The position numbers and the translations under genes are program-made. The notes beneath the pieces were generated by a model, which ran no database searches, was not told where the DNA came from, and was given only the letters and a program-made list of their open reading frames with translations. Shown here one piece after another: positions 8,529 through 17,376 of a DNA stretch of 64,000 nucleotides; the stretch's first letter is position 1, and each line of letters starts with the position of its first letter. This DNA is from Oerskovia enterophila. Its GTDB lineage: Bacteria; Actinomycetota; Actinomycetes; Actinomycetales; Cellulomonadaceae. The DNA lies in NCBI RefSeq assembly GCF_001692445.1, contig NZ_MAQA01000005.1, positions 1-64,000 on the forward strand, in the 5' to 3' direction.

Positions 8529-9020
8529 TCAGGGCAGCGCGACGCAGCTCTCGACGATCCCGGTCGTGGCGAGCTCGGACGTGGCCACGCTCACGGTGTA
8601 CCGGCCTTCGAGCTTGTCGCTCGGGCCGACGACCACCTTGACGGTCCCGACCTGGGCGTAGCTGTCGGCGAGCGCGTCGATCGTGCACTCGGCCTGCGTG
8701 CCGGGCTTCATGGAGACCTGGAACGTCACGTCGATCTGCTCGGAGCTGACGACCTTGAAGCCGAAGTCGTCGTAGCGCACGGGCGTGGCGGCCTGCCCCA
8801 GGCCGATCCAGACCGTGACGGCGATCCCGACGAGCGCGGCGGCGACGATGCCCGCGATCGCCAGGCGGCGTCGCAGGGGCGTGGGCTCGGGCCCGTAGCG
8901 TCCTGCCGGGGGCCGGGGGCCCTCGCTGCGCGGCACGAGGCCGATCGGGTTCTCGTCCTCGTCGAGGGCGTCCGGCCCGGGGTTCGGGGAAGTTCCCAGC
9001 GGGGGCGTGCTGTTCGTCAT
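8529..9020 (-). CDS. DUF4307 single-pass membrane protein
   Basis: This 163-residue protein has an acidic, Pro-rich cytoplasmic N-terminus, the basic stretch RRRLA, one transmembrane helix (IAGIVAAALVGIAVTVWIGLG) and an extracytoplasmic domain with two cysteines (ECTID and ESCVALP) that could form a disulfide. That architecture matches DUF4307. The family is commonly found divergent from mca in actinobacteria, exactly as here, so a role near mycothiol or envelope stress is often suspected, but none is shown. The start at 9020 is a choice: no strong ribosome site is visible, and the frame remains open to 9071. Confidence 0.75.
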   Translation of the reverse strand: MTNSTPPLGTSPNPGPDALDEDENPIGLVPRSEGPRPPAGRYGPEPTPLRRRLAIAGIVAAALVGIAVTVWIGLGQAATPVRYDDFGFKVVSSEQIDVTFQVSMKPGTQAECTIDALADSYAQVGTVKVVVGPSDKLEGRYTVSVATSELATTGIVESCVALP

Positions 9021-9114
9021 GGTCGATCGACGTCCAAGGGTTGGGTGGACTACCTGCTCGTGAGTCATCATTGTCTCTGAACTTCTTCACCGCGAAGTAC
9101 CCCCAGGAGGACCT

Positions 9115-10056
9115 GTGACCGAATCGACGGCGCGCCAGACCGCAGGATCGGCGCCCGGGACGGTCGACCGCGCACCGCTGCGCCTCATGGCCGTCCACGC
9201 GCACCCCGACGACGAGTCGAGCAAGGGGGCTGCGACGTCGGCCCGCTACGCCGCCGAGGGCGTCGAGGTCCTCGTCGTGAGCTGCACGGGCGGCGAGCGC
9301 GGCGACGTGCTCAACCCGAGCTTCGGCGAGCTCCCCGCGACCGCGGAGGGCATGGCCGAGCTGCGGCGCGCGGAGATGGCCGCAGCGGCCAAGGCGCTCG
9401 GCGTGAGCCACCGCTGGCTGGGCTTCGTCGACTCGGGGCTGCCCGAGGGCGACCCGCTGCCCCCGCTGCCCGAAGGCTGCTTCGCGCTCGTGCCGCTCGA
9501 GGAGGCTGCGGCGCCGCTCGTCGAGCTGGTCCGCGAGTTCCGCCCGCACGTCATCACGACGTACGACCCGAGCGGCGGCTACCCGCACCCGGACCACATC
9601 ATGTGCCACAAGGTCGCGTTCGAGGCGTTCCACGCAGCGGGCGACCCGGAGCGCTACCAGGTCGAGGGAGGGGCGCCCGCGTGGGAGCCCGCCAAGCTGT
9701 ACTACAACCACGACTTCTCGATGAACCGCATCCGCACGATCCACGAGGCCGTGGTGGACGCAGGGCTCGAGTCGCCCTTCAGCGACTGGGTCGAGTCGCG
9801 AGCCGCCCGCGAGATCCCCGAGCGTGAGGTCACGACGCGCGTCGAGGTCGCCCCGTACTTCCCGCAGCGCGACGCGGCGCTCATCGCGCACGCGACGCAG
9901 ATCGACCCCGAGGGCTTCTTCTTCGCGATCCCGCGCGACCTCGAGGCCGACGTGTGGCCCTTCGAGGAGTTCGAGCTCGCCGAGTCGCGCGTCCCCACCA
10001 CGCTTCCGGAGGACGACCTGTTCGCCGGCATCCGCACCGAGGAAGGTCTCGTATGA
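9115..10056 (+). CDS. mca: Mycothiol S-conjugate amidase
   Basis: Mca cleaves mycothiol-toxin conjugates so that the mercapturic acid is exported and glucosaminyl-inositol is recycled; it is a cytoplasmic zinc enzyme of the LmbE/PIG-L fold. The 313-residue protein carries the zinc motif [27 protein letters not shown] and the second metal motif [12 protein letters not shown]. The length and the C-terminal region ([26 protein letters not shown]) fit Mca better than the shorter deacetylase MshB. GTG 9115 follows AGGAGG at ideal spacing. Its stop overlaps the next start (ATGA). Confidence 0.93.
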   Translation: MTESTARQTAGSAPGTVDRAPLRLMAVHAHPDDESSKGAATSARYAAEGVEVLVVSCTGGERGDVLNPSFGELPATAEGMAELRRAEMAAAAKALGVSHRWLGFVDSGLPEGDPLPPLPEGCFALVPLEEAAAPLVELVREFRPHVITTYDPSGGYPHPDHIMCHKVAFEAFHAAGDPERYQVEGGAPAWEPAKLYYNHDFSMNRIRTIHEAVVDAGLESPFSDWVESRAAREIPEREVTTRVEVAPYFPQRDAALIAHATQIDPEGFFFAIPRDLEADVWPFEEFELAESRVPTTLPEDDLFAGIRTEEGLV

Positions 10057-10490
10057 GCCCGACGCCGCAGCTCGCGGTCGACCTGTCGTCCCACCTGGCC
10101 GGAGGCCCCGGTTGGGCGGCGGGGGTGACTGCCGAGACGACGCCGTCTCCCGCGCCGACGACCGACGAGCTCCGTCCGGGGCTCGAGCCGACCGACGTGT
10201 CGCCCGGCCTCCCGGGCTTCCTCACGATCTTCGCGGTGGCCCTCGCGTGCGTGGTCCTGTTCCTCTCGCTGACCAAGCAGCTGCGCAAGGTCCGCTACGA
10301 CGAGCGCGGCGCCGGGGCTGCGTCGTCGGGCGGGGCCGCAGCGACGGGAACGGCCGGCACGGCCGCTGACCCGGACCGTCGGGACGGCGTGTCGGACGCC
10401 GGCTCCAGCCGCGACGACGCGGGATCGAGCGACTCCGGGAGCAGCAGCGACTCGGGATCGAGCGGCGACTCCGGCGGCGGCGGCGACTGA
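10053..10490 (+). CDS. Small single-pass membrane protein downstream of mca
   Basis: The protein has 145 residues. A Thr/Pro-rich N-terminal half outside the membrane is followed by one helix ([18 protein letters not shown]) and the basic stop-transfer segment [12 protein letters not shown]. The tail is a low-complexity run of Gly, Ser and Asp. Start ATG 10053 overlaps the mca stop, so translation is coupled. Similar short proteins follow mca in related actinobacteria, but I cannot assign a function. The Ser/Asp/Gly tail looks disordered. Confidence 0.7.
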   Translation: MSPTPQLAVDLSSHLAGGPGWAAGVTAETTPSPAPTTDELRPGLEPTDVSPGLPGFLTIFAVALACVVLFLSLTKQLRKVRYDERGAGAASSGGAAATGTAGTAADPDRRDGVSDAGSSRDDAGSSDSGSSSDSGSSGDSGGGGD

Positions 10491-10491
10491 C

Positions 10492-11415
10492 ATGACGCAG
10501 ACGCCGCACGGTCCGGTCCGGGTCACGATCGCCCAGATCGAGGTCTCGAACGACCATGCGGCGAATCTGCTCGTGGTGCGCTCGGCGTTCGCCGAGGCAG
10601 AACGGTTGCACGCCGATCTCCTGGTGCTCCCCGAGTACGCCTCGGGGTTCGACCCTCGGGGTGTGGGGATCGAGCACGCCGAGCCTCTCGACGGCCCGTT
10701 CGTCACGACGCTCCAGCGCTGGGCGAGCGAGACCGGGGTCGCGGTGATCGCGGGCACGACGATCCCGGGCTCGACGTCCTCCGACGGCGCAGCCTCGCAG
10801 GAGGGCTCGGGCGGCGCACCGGTCGCAGCGGCACCTGACAGCCCCACCCGCGCCGTCAACGCGGTCGTCGCGATCGACGCGCACGGTCGGCTGTCGGGCG
10901 TCTACCGCAAGGTGCACCTGTACGACGCGTTCGGGCACCGCGAGTCGGACCGCCTGGAGCCAGGACCCGCCGACGCGCCGCCGACGGTCCTCACGGTCGG
11001 CGGCCTGACGTTCGGCGTCATGACCTGCTACGACCTGCGCTTCCCCGAGACGGCCCGTCGGCTGGTCGACGCGGGCGCCGACGTCCTGGTGGTCCCGGCC
11101 GCATGGGCCGCGGGCGATCTCAAGGCCGATCACTGGCGCACCCTGGCCCGCGCCCGGGCGATCGAGAACACCTCGGTCGTGCTCGCGGTCGGGCAGGCCG
11201 GCAAGGGCGTGACCGGACGGTCGCTGCTCGTGGGGCCCGACGGCCAGGTGGGGCTCGAGCTCGACGAGCGAGCGGGCCTGCGTACGGCCGACATCGACCC
11301 CGAGGCCCTGGCCGGGGTGCGCCGGACGAACCCGTCGCTCGCGAACAGGCGCTACGCCGTCGTGCCTGTTCCCGGCCCTGCCACGCAGCCGTACGAGCCG
11401 GACCCGACGCGGTGA
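10492..11415 (+). CDS. Nitrilase-superfamily carbon-nitrogen hydrolase
   Basis: This cytoplasmic hydrolase of 307 residues carries the superfamily's Glu-Lys-Cys triad: Glu in LLVLPEYASG, Lys in YRKVHLYDAFGHRE and Cys in VMTCYDLRFPE. It should hydrolyse an amide, possibly a deaminated or oxidised metabolite as in the Nit/omega-amidase group, but the substrate is not readable. An Ala/Ser-rich insert near residues 95-120 (SDGAASQEGSGG) is unusual. It starts 1 nt after the preceding stop, so it is in the mca operon. Confidence 0.85.
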   Translation: MTQTPHGPVRVTIAQIEVSNDHAANLLVVRSAFAEAERLHADLLVLPEYASGFDPRGVGIEHAEPLDGPFVTTLQRWASETGVAVIAGTTIPGSTSSDGAASQEGSGGAPVAAAPDSPTRAVNAVVAIDAHGRLSGVYRKVHLYDAFGHRESDRLEPGPADAPPTVLTVGGLTFGVMTCYDLRFPETARRLVDAGADVLVVPAAWAAGDLKADHWRTLARARAIENTSVVLAVGQAGKGVTGRSLLVGPDGQVGLELDERAGLRTADIDPEALAGVRRTNPSLANRRYAVVPVPGPATQPYEPDPTR

Positions 11416-11484
11416 ACGCGGCGCCGCCGTCGATCGACTTGATCGGCGGCGGACACCCCGCACCCGGCGTCCCGAGATCTACCC

Positions 11485-11805
11485 CTAGGAAATGTCTCCT
11501 GATGGGGTCGTCGGCGTGGGCAAGCTGTTGAGGTTGTCGACGAATCGCTCGGTTGCTTCCCTGCCGATCACCTCGTTGAGTGGCTCGTCGAACCACTTGA
11601 GCCAGATCGCATCGACCTGCGCGTTCGTGATGACGCCGTCGTTGATCAGCCGCTGAGCGATGGGCTTCGCCTCGAGGTCGTACTCGTCTTGTGGCGCGCC
11701 GTCGGGTTGTCCAGGGGTGAGGCCGTACGGGTCCAGTTCGTTGAGCAGTTCGAGGACGTTCTTGATCGTGCTTCTCCACACCTGCATGTCTTCGCGCATC
11801 CTCAC
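11485..11805 (-). CDS. Small DUF1871-like protein
   Basis: A 106-residue acidic protein. The segment LLNELDPYGLTPGQPDGAPQ followed by DEYDLEAKPIAQRL resembles the DUF1871 pattern (DPhGL then a short gap then DEYD), seen in small cytoplasmic Bacillus proteins and in some proteins near polymorphic toxins. That match is from memory of the motif and is tentative. Base composition is a little less GC-rich than its neighbours, which can mean recent acquisition. Alternative starts are ATG 11799 and ATG 11787. It is monocistronic and convergent with the hydrolase gene. Confidence 0.55.
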   Translation of the reverse strand: MRMREDMQVWRSTIKNVLELLNELDPYGLTPGQPDGAPQDEYDLEAKPIAQRLINDGVITNAQVDAIWLKWFDEPLNEVIGREATERFVDNLNSLPTPTTPSGDIS

Positions 11806-11961
11806 ATGATGCGGCAGGTGCGTCGGCTCGGCTGCGAAGCCAGGTGATCGTCAGCCCACCACGGGAGCGGCCGAAGCCAGGACCCGCGGGCTCACTGCGG
11901 ACGAGGGCGTCAGCGTGATTCTTGTGAGTGGGCGGCGCCCCCGGTGTCCTTCTCTGGGCGG

Positions 11962-12708
11962 CTAGGCGTTGAGCGCGGCGATCATGATCGCCGCGTAGTG
12001 GCACCCGAAGCCCACGACCGTCAGGACGTGGAAGATCTCGTGGAACCCGAACCACCGGGGGCTCGGGTTGGGGCGCTTGAGGCCGTAGACCACGGCGCCC
12101 AGCGTGTAGGCGAGCCCGCCGATCGCGACGAGCCACACGATCGCGGGGCCACCTGGCGTGGTCCAGAACTGCGGCATGTAGCCGACCGCGACCCAGCCGA
12201 GCGCGACATAGATCGGGACGTAGACCCACCGCGGTGCGCCGAGCCAGATGATGCGCGCCGCGAGCCCGAGCAGCGCCCCGGACCACACGACGATCAGCAG
12301 GATCGTCGCGGTCTGCTTCGGCAGGAGCAGCACCGCGAGCGGCGTGTACGTGCCCGCGATGATGAGGAAGATGTTCGAGTGGTCGGCTCGGCGCAGGATC
12401 CCCGCGACCCGGGGAGACCAGGTCCCACGGTGGTAGACGGCGCTCGTGCCGAACAGCAGGCAGGCGCTCAGGCCGAAGATCGCGCACGCGACCTTGCCCG
12501 CGACCGGGGGAGCGAGGACCACCAGGACGATGCTCGCGACGAGGGCCACAGGGAAGGTGCCGGCATGGATCCAGCCGCGCAGCCGGGGCTTGACCGATTC
12601 AAGAGCGTCGGCGGCCTTCTCGCCGATGCTCGACAGGGCTTCGCCTGTCGACGCCAGCGTGTTCTCGACGGCGTCGCCTGCGGACGGGCGCTCGGAGGGT
12701 CGTGCCAC
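11962..12708 (-). CDS. Hemolysin III family (PAQR-type) membrane protein
   Basis: This 248-residue multi-pass protein has a 70-residue soluble N-terminus (PSAGDAVENTLASTGEALSS) and then about seven transmembrane helices. Family markers are SAVYHRGTWSP, ADHSNIFLIIAGTYTP and the C-terminal FHEIFHVLTVVGFGCHYAAI, whose His residues match the presumed metal site of PAQR proteins. Despite the name, cytolysis is not expected; bacterial members are linked to membrane-lipid homeostasis. Start GTG 12708 follows AGGAG. The gap upstream holds a tandem operator (12806-12836), so expression is probably under a dimeric repressor. Confidence 0.85.
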   Translation of the reverse strand: MARPSERPSAGDAVENTLASTGEALSSIGEKAADALESVKPRLRGWIHAGTFPVALVASIVLVVLAPPVAGKVACAIFGLSACLLFGTSAVYHRGTWSPRVAGILRRADHSNIFLIIAGTYTPLAVLLLPKQTATILLIVVWSGALLGLAARIIWLGAPRWVYVPIYVALGWVAVGYMPQFWTTPGGPAIVWLVAIGGLAYTLGAVVYGLKRPNPSPRWFGFHEIFHVLTVVGFGCHYAAIMIAALNA

Positions 12709-13048
12709 GGAGAGACTCCTACTCGTTCTGCGTCGGGCCAGGGAGCGGGGTGTCCCTGACCCGGGGGACTGCACGTGAGTCGACGTGAACGGCTCAGGAA
12801 ACAACCTACGCCATCGTAAGTTACGTCACCGTAGGTAGCGGCCGCGGACTGTGAAGATCCTGCGCAAAGGCGCACCGCAGCGCGGGCGACTGGACATTTC
12901 GACTGTTGCCTCCGGTACCGTTTGGCGGGCGACCTGCTCGATCGTGACCTGCGGCCGCGCGGCTCGTGCCCCTCGTGCTCGTCGCGGGAGCGCCCCGGCC
13001 GCGCCGGCCCCCGTCGCTCCACTCCCTTCATACCGCTAAGGACCTCAC
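12709..13048. other. Promoter region between hemolysin III and cis-prenyltransferase genes
   Basis: Divergent intergenic region without a gene. It carries the double operator at 12806-12836. Toward uppS, TGGACA (12891-12896) and TACCGT (12916-12921) are 19 nt apart and might form a weak promoter. AAGG near 13038 supplies the uppS ribosome site. Confidence 0.4.
12806..12836. promoter_or_regulatory. Two overlapping TetR-style operators
   Basis: Two six-base half-site pairs share one base: CCTACG-CCAT-CGTAAG (12806-12821) and GTTACG-TCAC-CGTAGG (12821-12836). Together they make a larger symmetric block with ACCTACG and CGTAGGT at the outer ends. The pattern suits two repressor dimers side by side. 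It lies 100 nt upstream of the hemolysin III gene. Confidence 0.55.
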
Positions 13049-13810
13049 GTGCGCATGCCCCACCTGCTCTACGGGCTGTACGAGCGACGACTGGCGACCT
13101 CGCTGCCGCGCGAGGCGATGCCCCGGCACGTGGGCGTGATCCTCGACGGCAACCGGCGCTGGGCCAAGTCGTTCGGCGAGACCGCCGCGACAGGCCATCG
13201 GCGCGGCGCCGACAAGATCGCCGAGTTCCTCACCTGGAGCGAGGACCTCGGCATCGAGGTCGTCACGCTCTGGATGCTGTCCACGGACAACCTCTCGCGC
13301 TCGCACGAGGAGCTCAGCGCGCTGCTCGACATCATCGAGGACGCCGTGCGCGACCTCGCGGAGACCGGCCGCTGGCGCCTGCGCGTCATGGGCCGCCTCG
13401 ACCTGCTCCCCGAGCGTCTCGCGGCGGCGCTGCGCGACGCCGAGGAGCGCACCGCGGGGGTCGACGGCCTCCAGGTCAACGTCGCGATCGGCTACGGCGG
13501 TCGCCACGAGATCGCGGACGCCGTCCGGTCCTACCTGCGCGAGCAGGCCGACCGCGGCGCGTCCCTCGAGGACCTGGCGGAGAACCTCGACGTCGAGCAC
13601 ATCGAGGAGCACCTCTACACCAAGGGGCAGCCGGACCCGGAGCTCGTGATCCGCACCTCGGGCGAGCAGCGGCTCGGCGGGTTCCTGCTGTGGCAGAGCG
13701 CGCACGCCGAGTTCTACTTCTGCGAGGCGTACTGGCCCAGCTTCCGCCGGGTCGACTACCTGCGTGCTCTGCGGTCGTACTCCCAGCGCGAGCGCCGGCT
13801 CGGCAGGTAG
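13049..13810 (+). CDS. uppS: cis-Prenyltransferase (isoprenyl diphosphate synthase)
   Basis: This cytoplasmic, membrane-associated enzyme of 253 residues condenses isopentenyl diphosphate in cis geometry to make polyprenyl carriers for cell-wall synthesis. Family motifs are HVGVILDGNRRWAK (catalytic Asp), GHRRGADKI, TLWMLSTDNLSR, VNVAIGYGGRHEI and PDPELVIRTSGEQRLGGFL with WPSFR. Actinobacteria often carry two such enzymes, one making a short Z,E-farnesyl product and one extending it; chain length cannot be decided here. GTG 13049 is preferred for its spacing from AAGG; ATG 13055 is possible. Confidence 0.9.
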   Translation: MRMPHLLYGLYERRLATSLPREAMPRHVGVILDGNRRWAKSFGETAATGHRRGADKIAEFLTWSEDLGIEVVTLWMLSTDNLSRSHEELSALLDIIEDAVRDLAETGRWRLRVMGRLDLLPERLAAALRDAEERTAGVDGLQVNVAIGYGGRHEIADAVRSYLREQADRGASLEDLAENLDVEHIEEHLYTKGQPDPELVIRTSGEQRLGGFLLWQSAHAEFYFCEAYWPSFRRVDYLRALRSYSQRERRLGR

Positions 13811-13978
13811 GCCTCCGGGGCGCGGCGCCCGCCCGTGCCGTCCTGACGGTCCGGAATACACCTCTCGCCCCGCCGGTTGTACCGCTCGAGTTCATACGAA
13901 CGCATCTACCCGGGTGACGTGCGCCGACGAGGCGAGCGGCGCCGTCGGGCCGGTGCACCCCGCAGGATCGAGAGACGC

Positions 13979-14485
13979 ATGCCAAGCCCCACCACCGCCC
14001 TCCCCGCCGTCCACGACCGAGCCACCACGCGCGAGGCCGCCGAGACCTGGGAGTCGCTCTTCCGCACCCAGGTCGCCCTCATGCGCCGCTTCCAGGCCGA
14101 CGACATCTGGGAGGAGCTCACGATGCGCGAGTACGACGTGCTCTTCACGCTCTCCACGTGCCCCCAGGGCGGGACTCGGCTGCGCGACCTCAACGAGTTC
14201 GTCCTCATCAGCCAGCCCTCGCTGAGCCGCATGGCCGAGCGACTCGAGCAGCGCGGCCTCGTGGAACGCGTCCCCGCGCCCGACGACGCACGCGGCACGA
14301 TCGTCCGGCTCACCCCGGAGGGCGCGCGGCTCCAGAAGGAGATCGGGCGCAGGCACGTCCGCACGATCAGCGCCTACGTGGGCGGGGCCCTCGACGCCGA
14401 CGAGCTCGCGACCCTCAAGGGACTGCTCGACAAGCTCCGGGGTGCACAGGAGCACCTGCCCGCGCGCGAGGGGAGCGAGGCGTGA
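13979..14485 (+). CDS. MarR-family transcriptional regulator
   Basis: A 168-residue winged-helix regulator. The recognition region is LRDLNEFVLISQPSLSRMAERLEQRGLVERVPAPDDARGT, with the wing DDARGTIVRLT typical of MarR. N- and C-terminal helices would form the dimer interface. ATG 13979 (MPSPTTALP) is taken as start because upstream codons to 13877 encode only Arg-rich sequence. Its stop overlaps the next start (GTGA), so it is co-translated with an FMN reductase and probably responds to oxidants or quinone-like compounds. That link is inferred from the pairing. Confidence 0.85.
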   Translation: MPSPTTALPAVHDRATTREAAETWESLFRTQVALMRRFQADDIWEELTMREYDVLFTLSTCPQGGTRLRDLNEFVLISQPSLSRMAERLEQRGLVERVPAPDDARGTIVRLTPEGARLQKEIGRRHVRTISAYVGGALDADELATLKGLLDKLRGAQEHLPAREGSEA

Positions 14486-15087
14486 GCGCGGGCCCCCAGG
14501 AGGGGAGCGCCGCGGAGCCGGCCGAGGCCCGGACGCTGAGCGTCGTCGCCGTCACGGGCGGGGTGAGCTTCCCCTCGACCACGCGCGCGCTGACCGACCT
14601 GCTGCTCGACAAGACCGTCGCCCGCCTCACGGCCGCGGGGGTCGCGGTCGACGCACGGACCGTCGAGATCCGCGAGCACGCGCAGGACGTCGCGACCGCG
14701 ACCGTCGTGGGCATGCGCAGCGAGGAGCTCGAGCTCGCGCTCAAGACCGTCGAGCAGGCCGACCTTCTGGTCGTCGCCTCGCCCGTGTTCCGCGGCTCCT
14801 ACTCCGGGATCTTCAAGTCCTTCTTCGACCTCGTCGACTCGCTCGCGATGGTCGACAAGCCCGTGCTGCTCGCCGCCACGGGCGGCACGGCCCGTCACAC
14901 CCTCGTGATCGACCAGGCGCTGCGCCCCCTCTTCTCCTTCATGGGCGACCTGATCGTGCCCACGGGCGTGTTCGCGTCCAAGGAGGACTGGACGATCGAG
15001 CTCTTCCCCATGCCGTGGCTCGACGAGCGCGCCGAGCGCGCCGTGGGTCAGCTCGTGCGGTTCGCGGACCTGCCCGCCGCGCAGTGA
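14482..15087 (+). CDS. NAD(P)H-dependent FMN reductase
   Basis: A flavodoxin-fold reductase of 201 residues (NADPH-dependent FMN reductase family, similar to the CE1759/MsuE group). Motifs are VVAVTGGVSFPSTTRALTD near the N-terminus, which binds the flavin phosphate, VVASPVFRGSYSGIFKSFFDL and LLAATGGTARH. It should reduce FMN or quinones for a partner oxygenase or for defence. GTG 14482 overlaps the marR-like stop by 4 nt. A GC hairpin follows at 15099-15122. Confidence 0.85.
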   Translation: MSAGPQEGSAAEPAEARTLSVVAVTGGVSFPSTTRALTDLLLDKTVARLTAAGVAVDARTVEIREHAQDVATATVVGMRSEELELALKTVEQADLLVVASPVFRGSYSGIFKSFFDLVDSLAMVDKPVLLAATGGTARHTLVIDQALRPLFSFMGDLIVPTGVFASKEDWTIELFPMPWLDERAERAVGQLVRFADLPAAQ

Positions 15088-15098
15088 CGGCCTGACCG

Positions 15099-15122
15099 GG
15101 CCGGGTTGTCCGCGACCCGGCC
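15099..15122 (+). terminator. Hairpin after the FMN reductase gene
   Basis: An 8-bp perfect GC stem (GGCCGGGT with ACCCGGCC) and 8-nt loop, 12 nt beyond the stop codon. It separates the regulator/reductase pair from phoA. Confidence 0.5.
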
Positions 15123-15160
15123 GGACATTTACCCCATCTGTCCCCGCACGGCCTCCCACC

Positions 15161-15182
15161 GTTCACCGTCGCGCCACCTCGA
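15161..15182 (+). promoter_or_regulatory. Candidate PHO box upstream of phoA
   Basis: Two 11-nt direct units, GTTCACCGTCG and CGCCACCTCGA, lie 70-90 nt before phoA. The first matches the GTTCACC core of actinobacterial PhoP boxes and the second is degenerate. Phosphate control fits an exported alkaline phosphatase. Confidence 0.35.
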
Positions 15183-15252
15183 CCCGCTTGGCTCTCAGGT
15201 GCCGGCCGGAACTCGACTCCGGACCGGACCAGACCTCGACAGGGAAGAGACC

Positions 15253-17151
15253 ATGACTTCACGTGTACCGATGAAGTGGCTGCGGATCGCCGGGACCGGC
15301 GTCCTCGCTGCTGGTATCGCGATCTCCTCGACCACGCCGGCGCTCGCCGCGCCGTCCGCAGACCCCGGGGCGCCCGGACCGAAGAACATCATCCACCTCA
15401 TCGGTGACGGGATGGGGTTCAACCAGGTCGACCTCGGCAGCCAGTTCGAGCACGGCCGCACGGCCTACCAGACCACCGTGAAGCCCGGCGGCGTCTCGAC
15501 CCCGGTCCCCGGCCAGGCCGGCACGCAGGTGTACCAGGAGTTCCCGGTCGCCCTCGCGATGTCCACGTACCAGTTCGGCAACACGTACGACCCGGTCCAG
15601 AACTGGAGCAGCTTCTCCGCGCCGCTCAAGAACTCGACCGACTCCGCGGCCGCCGCCACGACGCTCGCGACGGGCGTCAAGACGCTCAACAACGTGATCG
15701 GCCAGGACGAGAACCACGAGGACCTCAAGACGGTCGCCGAGCGCGCGCTCGAGCTGGGCAAGGCCACGGGAGTCGTCACCTCGGTGCCGTGGACCCACGC
15801 GACGCCCGCGTCCTACCTGGCGCACAACGAGCACCGCAACAACTACCACGACATCGCCGCCGACATGATGGACTCGGGCGCGAACGTGATCTTCGGCGCG
15901 GGCAACCCCTGGTACGACGACAACGGCGACAAGCGCGCCAACCCCAGCTACAGCTACATCGGCGAGACCGAGTGGAACAAGCTGGTCGACGGCCAGTCGG
16001 CGTTCGACCTGGTCGAGTCCAAGGACGACTTCCTCGCTCTCGCCGAGGGCGACACGCCCACGCACGTGCTCGGAACCGCGCAGGTCGCGGGCACGCTCCA
16101 GGCCGACCGCACGGCGCTGAAGTCGGGCGACGTGCCGTTCACCGCCCCGCAGAACGACAACGTGCCCTCGCTCCCGCAGATGACGGACGCCGCGCTCAAC
16201 GTGCTGTCCAACGCCTCGGACGAGGGCTTCTTCGTGATGATCGAGGGCGGCGCGATCGACTGGGCCTCGCACGACAACAACACCGCAGGAGCCGTCGAGG
16301 AGCAGGTCGACTTCAACCGGACCATCGAGACGGTCGTGGACTGGGTCGAGGAGAACTCGAGCTGGGACGAGACCCTCGTGGTCATCACGGCGGACCACGA
16401 GTGCGGCTACCTCTCGGGCCCCGCGGCGAACCCCGCCTGGACCCCGGTCCAGGGCGCGCAGGGCGAGGCGCCCCAGGTCAGCTGGAACAGCGGCGGCCAC
16501 ACCAACCACCTCGTGCCCGTGTTCGCCAAGGGCCCGGGCTCGGAGCTGCTCGCGGCGGCCGCGACGGGCACCGACCCGGTGCGTGGCGCCTACCTCGACA
16601 ACGCCGACGTCGGCCGCGTCTCCAACGCCCTGTGGGCCGCGAACGACACCGACGGCATCCCGCTCCTCGCGACCGTCCCCGAGGCCGGTGAGGTCGGCGG
16701 CAAGCTCACGCTGTCCGTCGCGGACTTCGGTGCGGGCGTGGCGCTCACGGGCGGCGAGAACGTGGGCGACCGCCTGCGCTTCGCGGGCACGCTCCCCGAG
16801 GTCTCGGTGACGGACTCGCGCGCGACCGCCACGGTCGGCACGGGCGGCTGGACCGTCTCGGGCCAGTCGGGCGACCTGTCCTCGGGCCCGCGCACGCTGC
16901 GCGCCCAGAACCTCGGCTGGACCCCCGGCCTGGTCTCGGCCAAGGACGGCGTGATCGCGGGCTCGCCCGTGGCCTCGCTCCTGGGCGGCGGCACGGGCCT
17001 CGCGGCCCCGGCCACGCTCGCGACCGCGACCTCGGACAGCCGCCTGGGCACCACGACGGTCTCGGCCGACCTGGCGCTCGAGGTCCCCGTGGACACCCGC
17101 GAGGGCGACTACGCGGGCACCCTGACGGTCTCGCTGTTCCCGGTCGACTGA
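15253..17151 (+). CDS. phoA: Secreted alkaline phosphatase
   Basis: It releases phosphate from organic phosphoesters outside the cell. The 632-residue precursor has a Sec signal peptide (MKWLRIAGTGVLAAGIAIS, cleavage near TPALAAP). The PhoA-family active site is complete: GDGMG metal Asp, nucleophile Ser in NSTDSAAAATTLATG, IEGGAIDWASHDNN, ITADHECG and GGHTNHLVPVFAKG. After about residue 480 there is a roughly 150-residue Thr/Gly/Ala-rich beta-type extension that is not part of the catalytic fold. No sortase signal follows. ATG 15253 follows AGGGAAGAG. Confidence 0.93.
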   Translation: MTSRVPMKWLRIAGTGVLAAGIAISSTTPALAAPSADPGAPGPKNIIHLIGDGMGFNQVDLGSQFEHGRTAYQTTVKPGGVSTPVPGQAGTQVYQEFPVALAMSTYQFGNTYDPVQNWSSFSAPLKNSTDSAAAATTLATGVKTLNNVIGQDENHEDLKTVAERALELGKATGVVTSVPWTHATPASYLAHNEHRNNYHDIAADMMDSGANVIFGAGNPWYDDNGDKRANPSYSYIGETEWNKLVDGQSAFDLVESKDDFLALAEGDTPTHVLGTAQVAGTLQADRTALKSGDVPFTAPQNDNVPSLPQMTDAALNVLSNASDEGFFVMIEGGAIDWASHDNNTAGAVEEQVDFNRTIETVVDWVEENSSWDETLVVITADHECGYLSGPAANPAWTPVQGAQGEAPQVSWNSGGHTNHLVPVFAKGPGSELLAAAATGTDPVRGAYLDNADVGRVSNALWAANDTDGIPLLATVPEAGEVGGKLTLSVADFGAGVALTGGENVGDRLRFAGTLPEVSVTDSRATATVGTGGWTVSGQSGDLSSGPRTLRAQNLGWTPGLVSAKDGVIAGSPVASLLGGGTGLAAPATLATATSDSRLGTTTVSADLALEVPVDTREGDYAGTLTVSLFPVD

Positions 17152-17376
17152 CCGTCGTCACCTGACGGAGCCGTCGGGTCCCGGGTGCGCTGCGGCGCGC
17201 CGGGGGCCCGGCGGCCTCTTCGGATTCCGCTCGTCGGTCTCTCGACGACGTCACGCACCGTGCGTCGTCGGGTGACCGTGGGCCACGTCCGTCTCCTGCC
17301 CGACGGTGCCACGCCCGTCCCGCCCGCGGGTCGCGCTGGGCGCGGGGCCACGACTCTTCCCGCTCGGAGCTCCTCG

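Noticed and set aside
10053-10490. Small protein after mca as a secreted adhesin because of its Ser/Asp/Gly tail
   Set aside because: The single helix is followed by basic residues, which places the tail in the cytoplasm by the positive-inside rule.
11975-11994. 20-bp perfect palindrome GCGGCGATCATGATCGCCGC
   Set aside because: It lies inside the last codons of the hemolysin III gene and encodes conserved family sequence (HYAAIMIAAL), so coding explains it.
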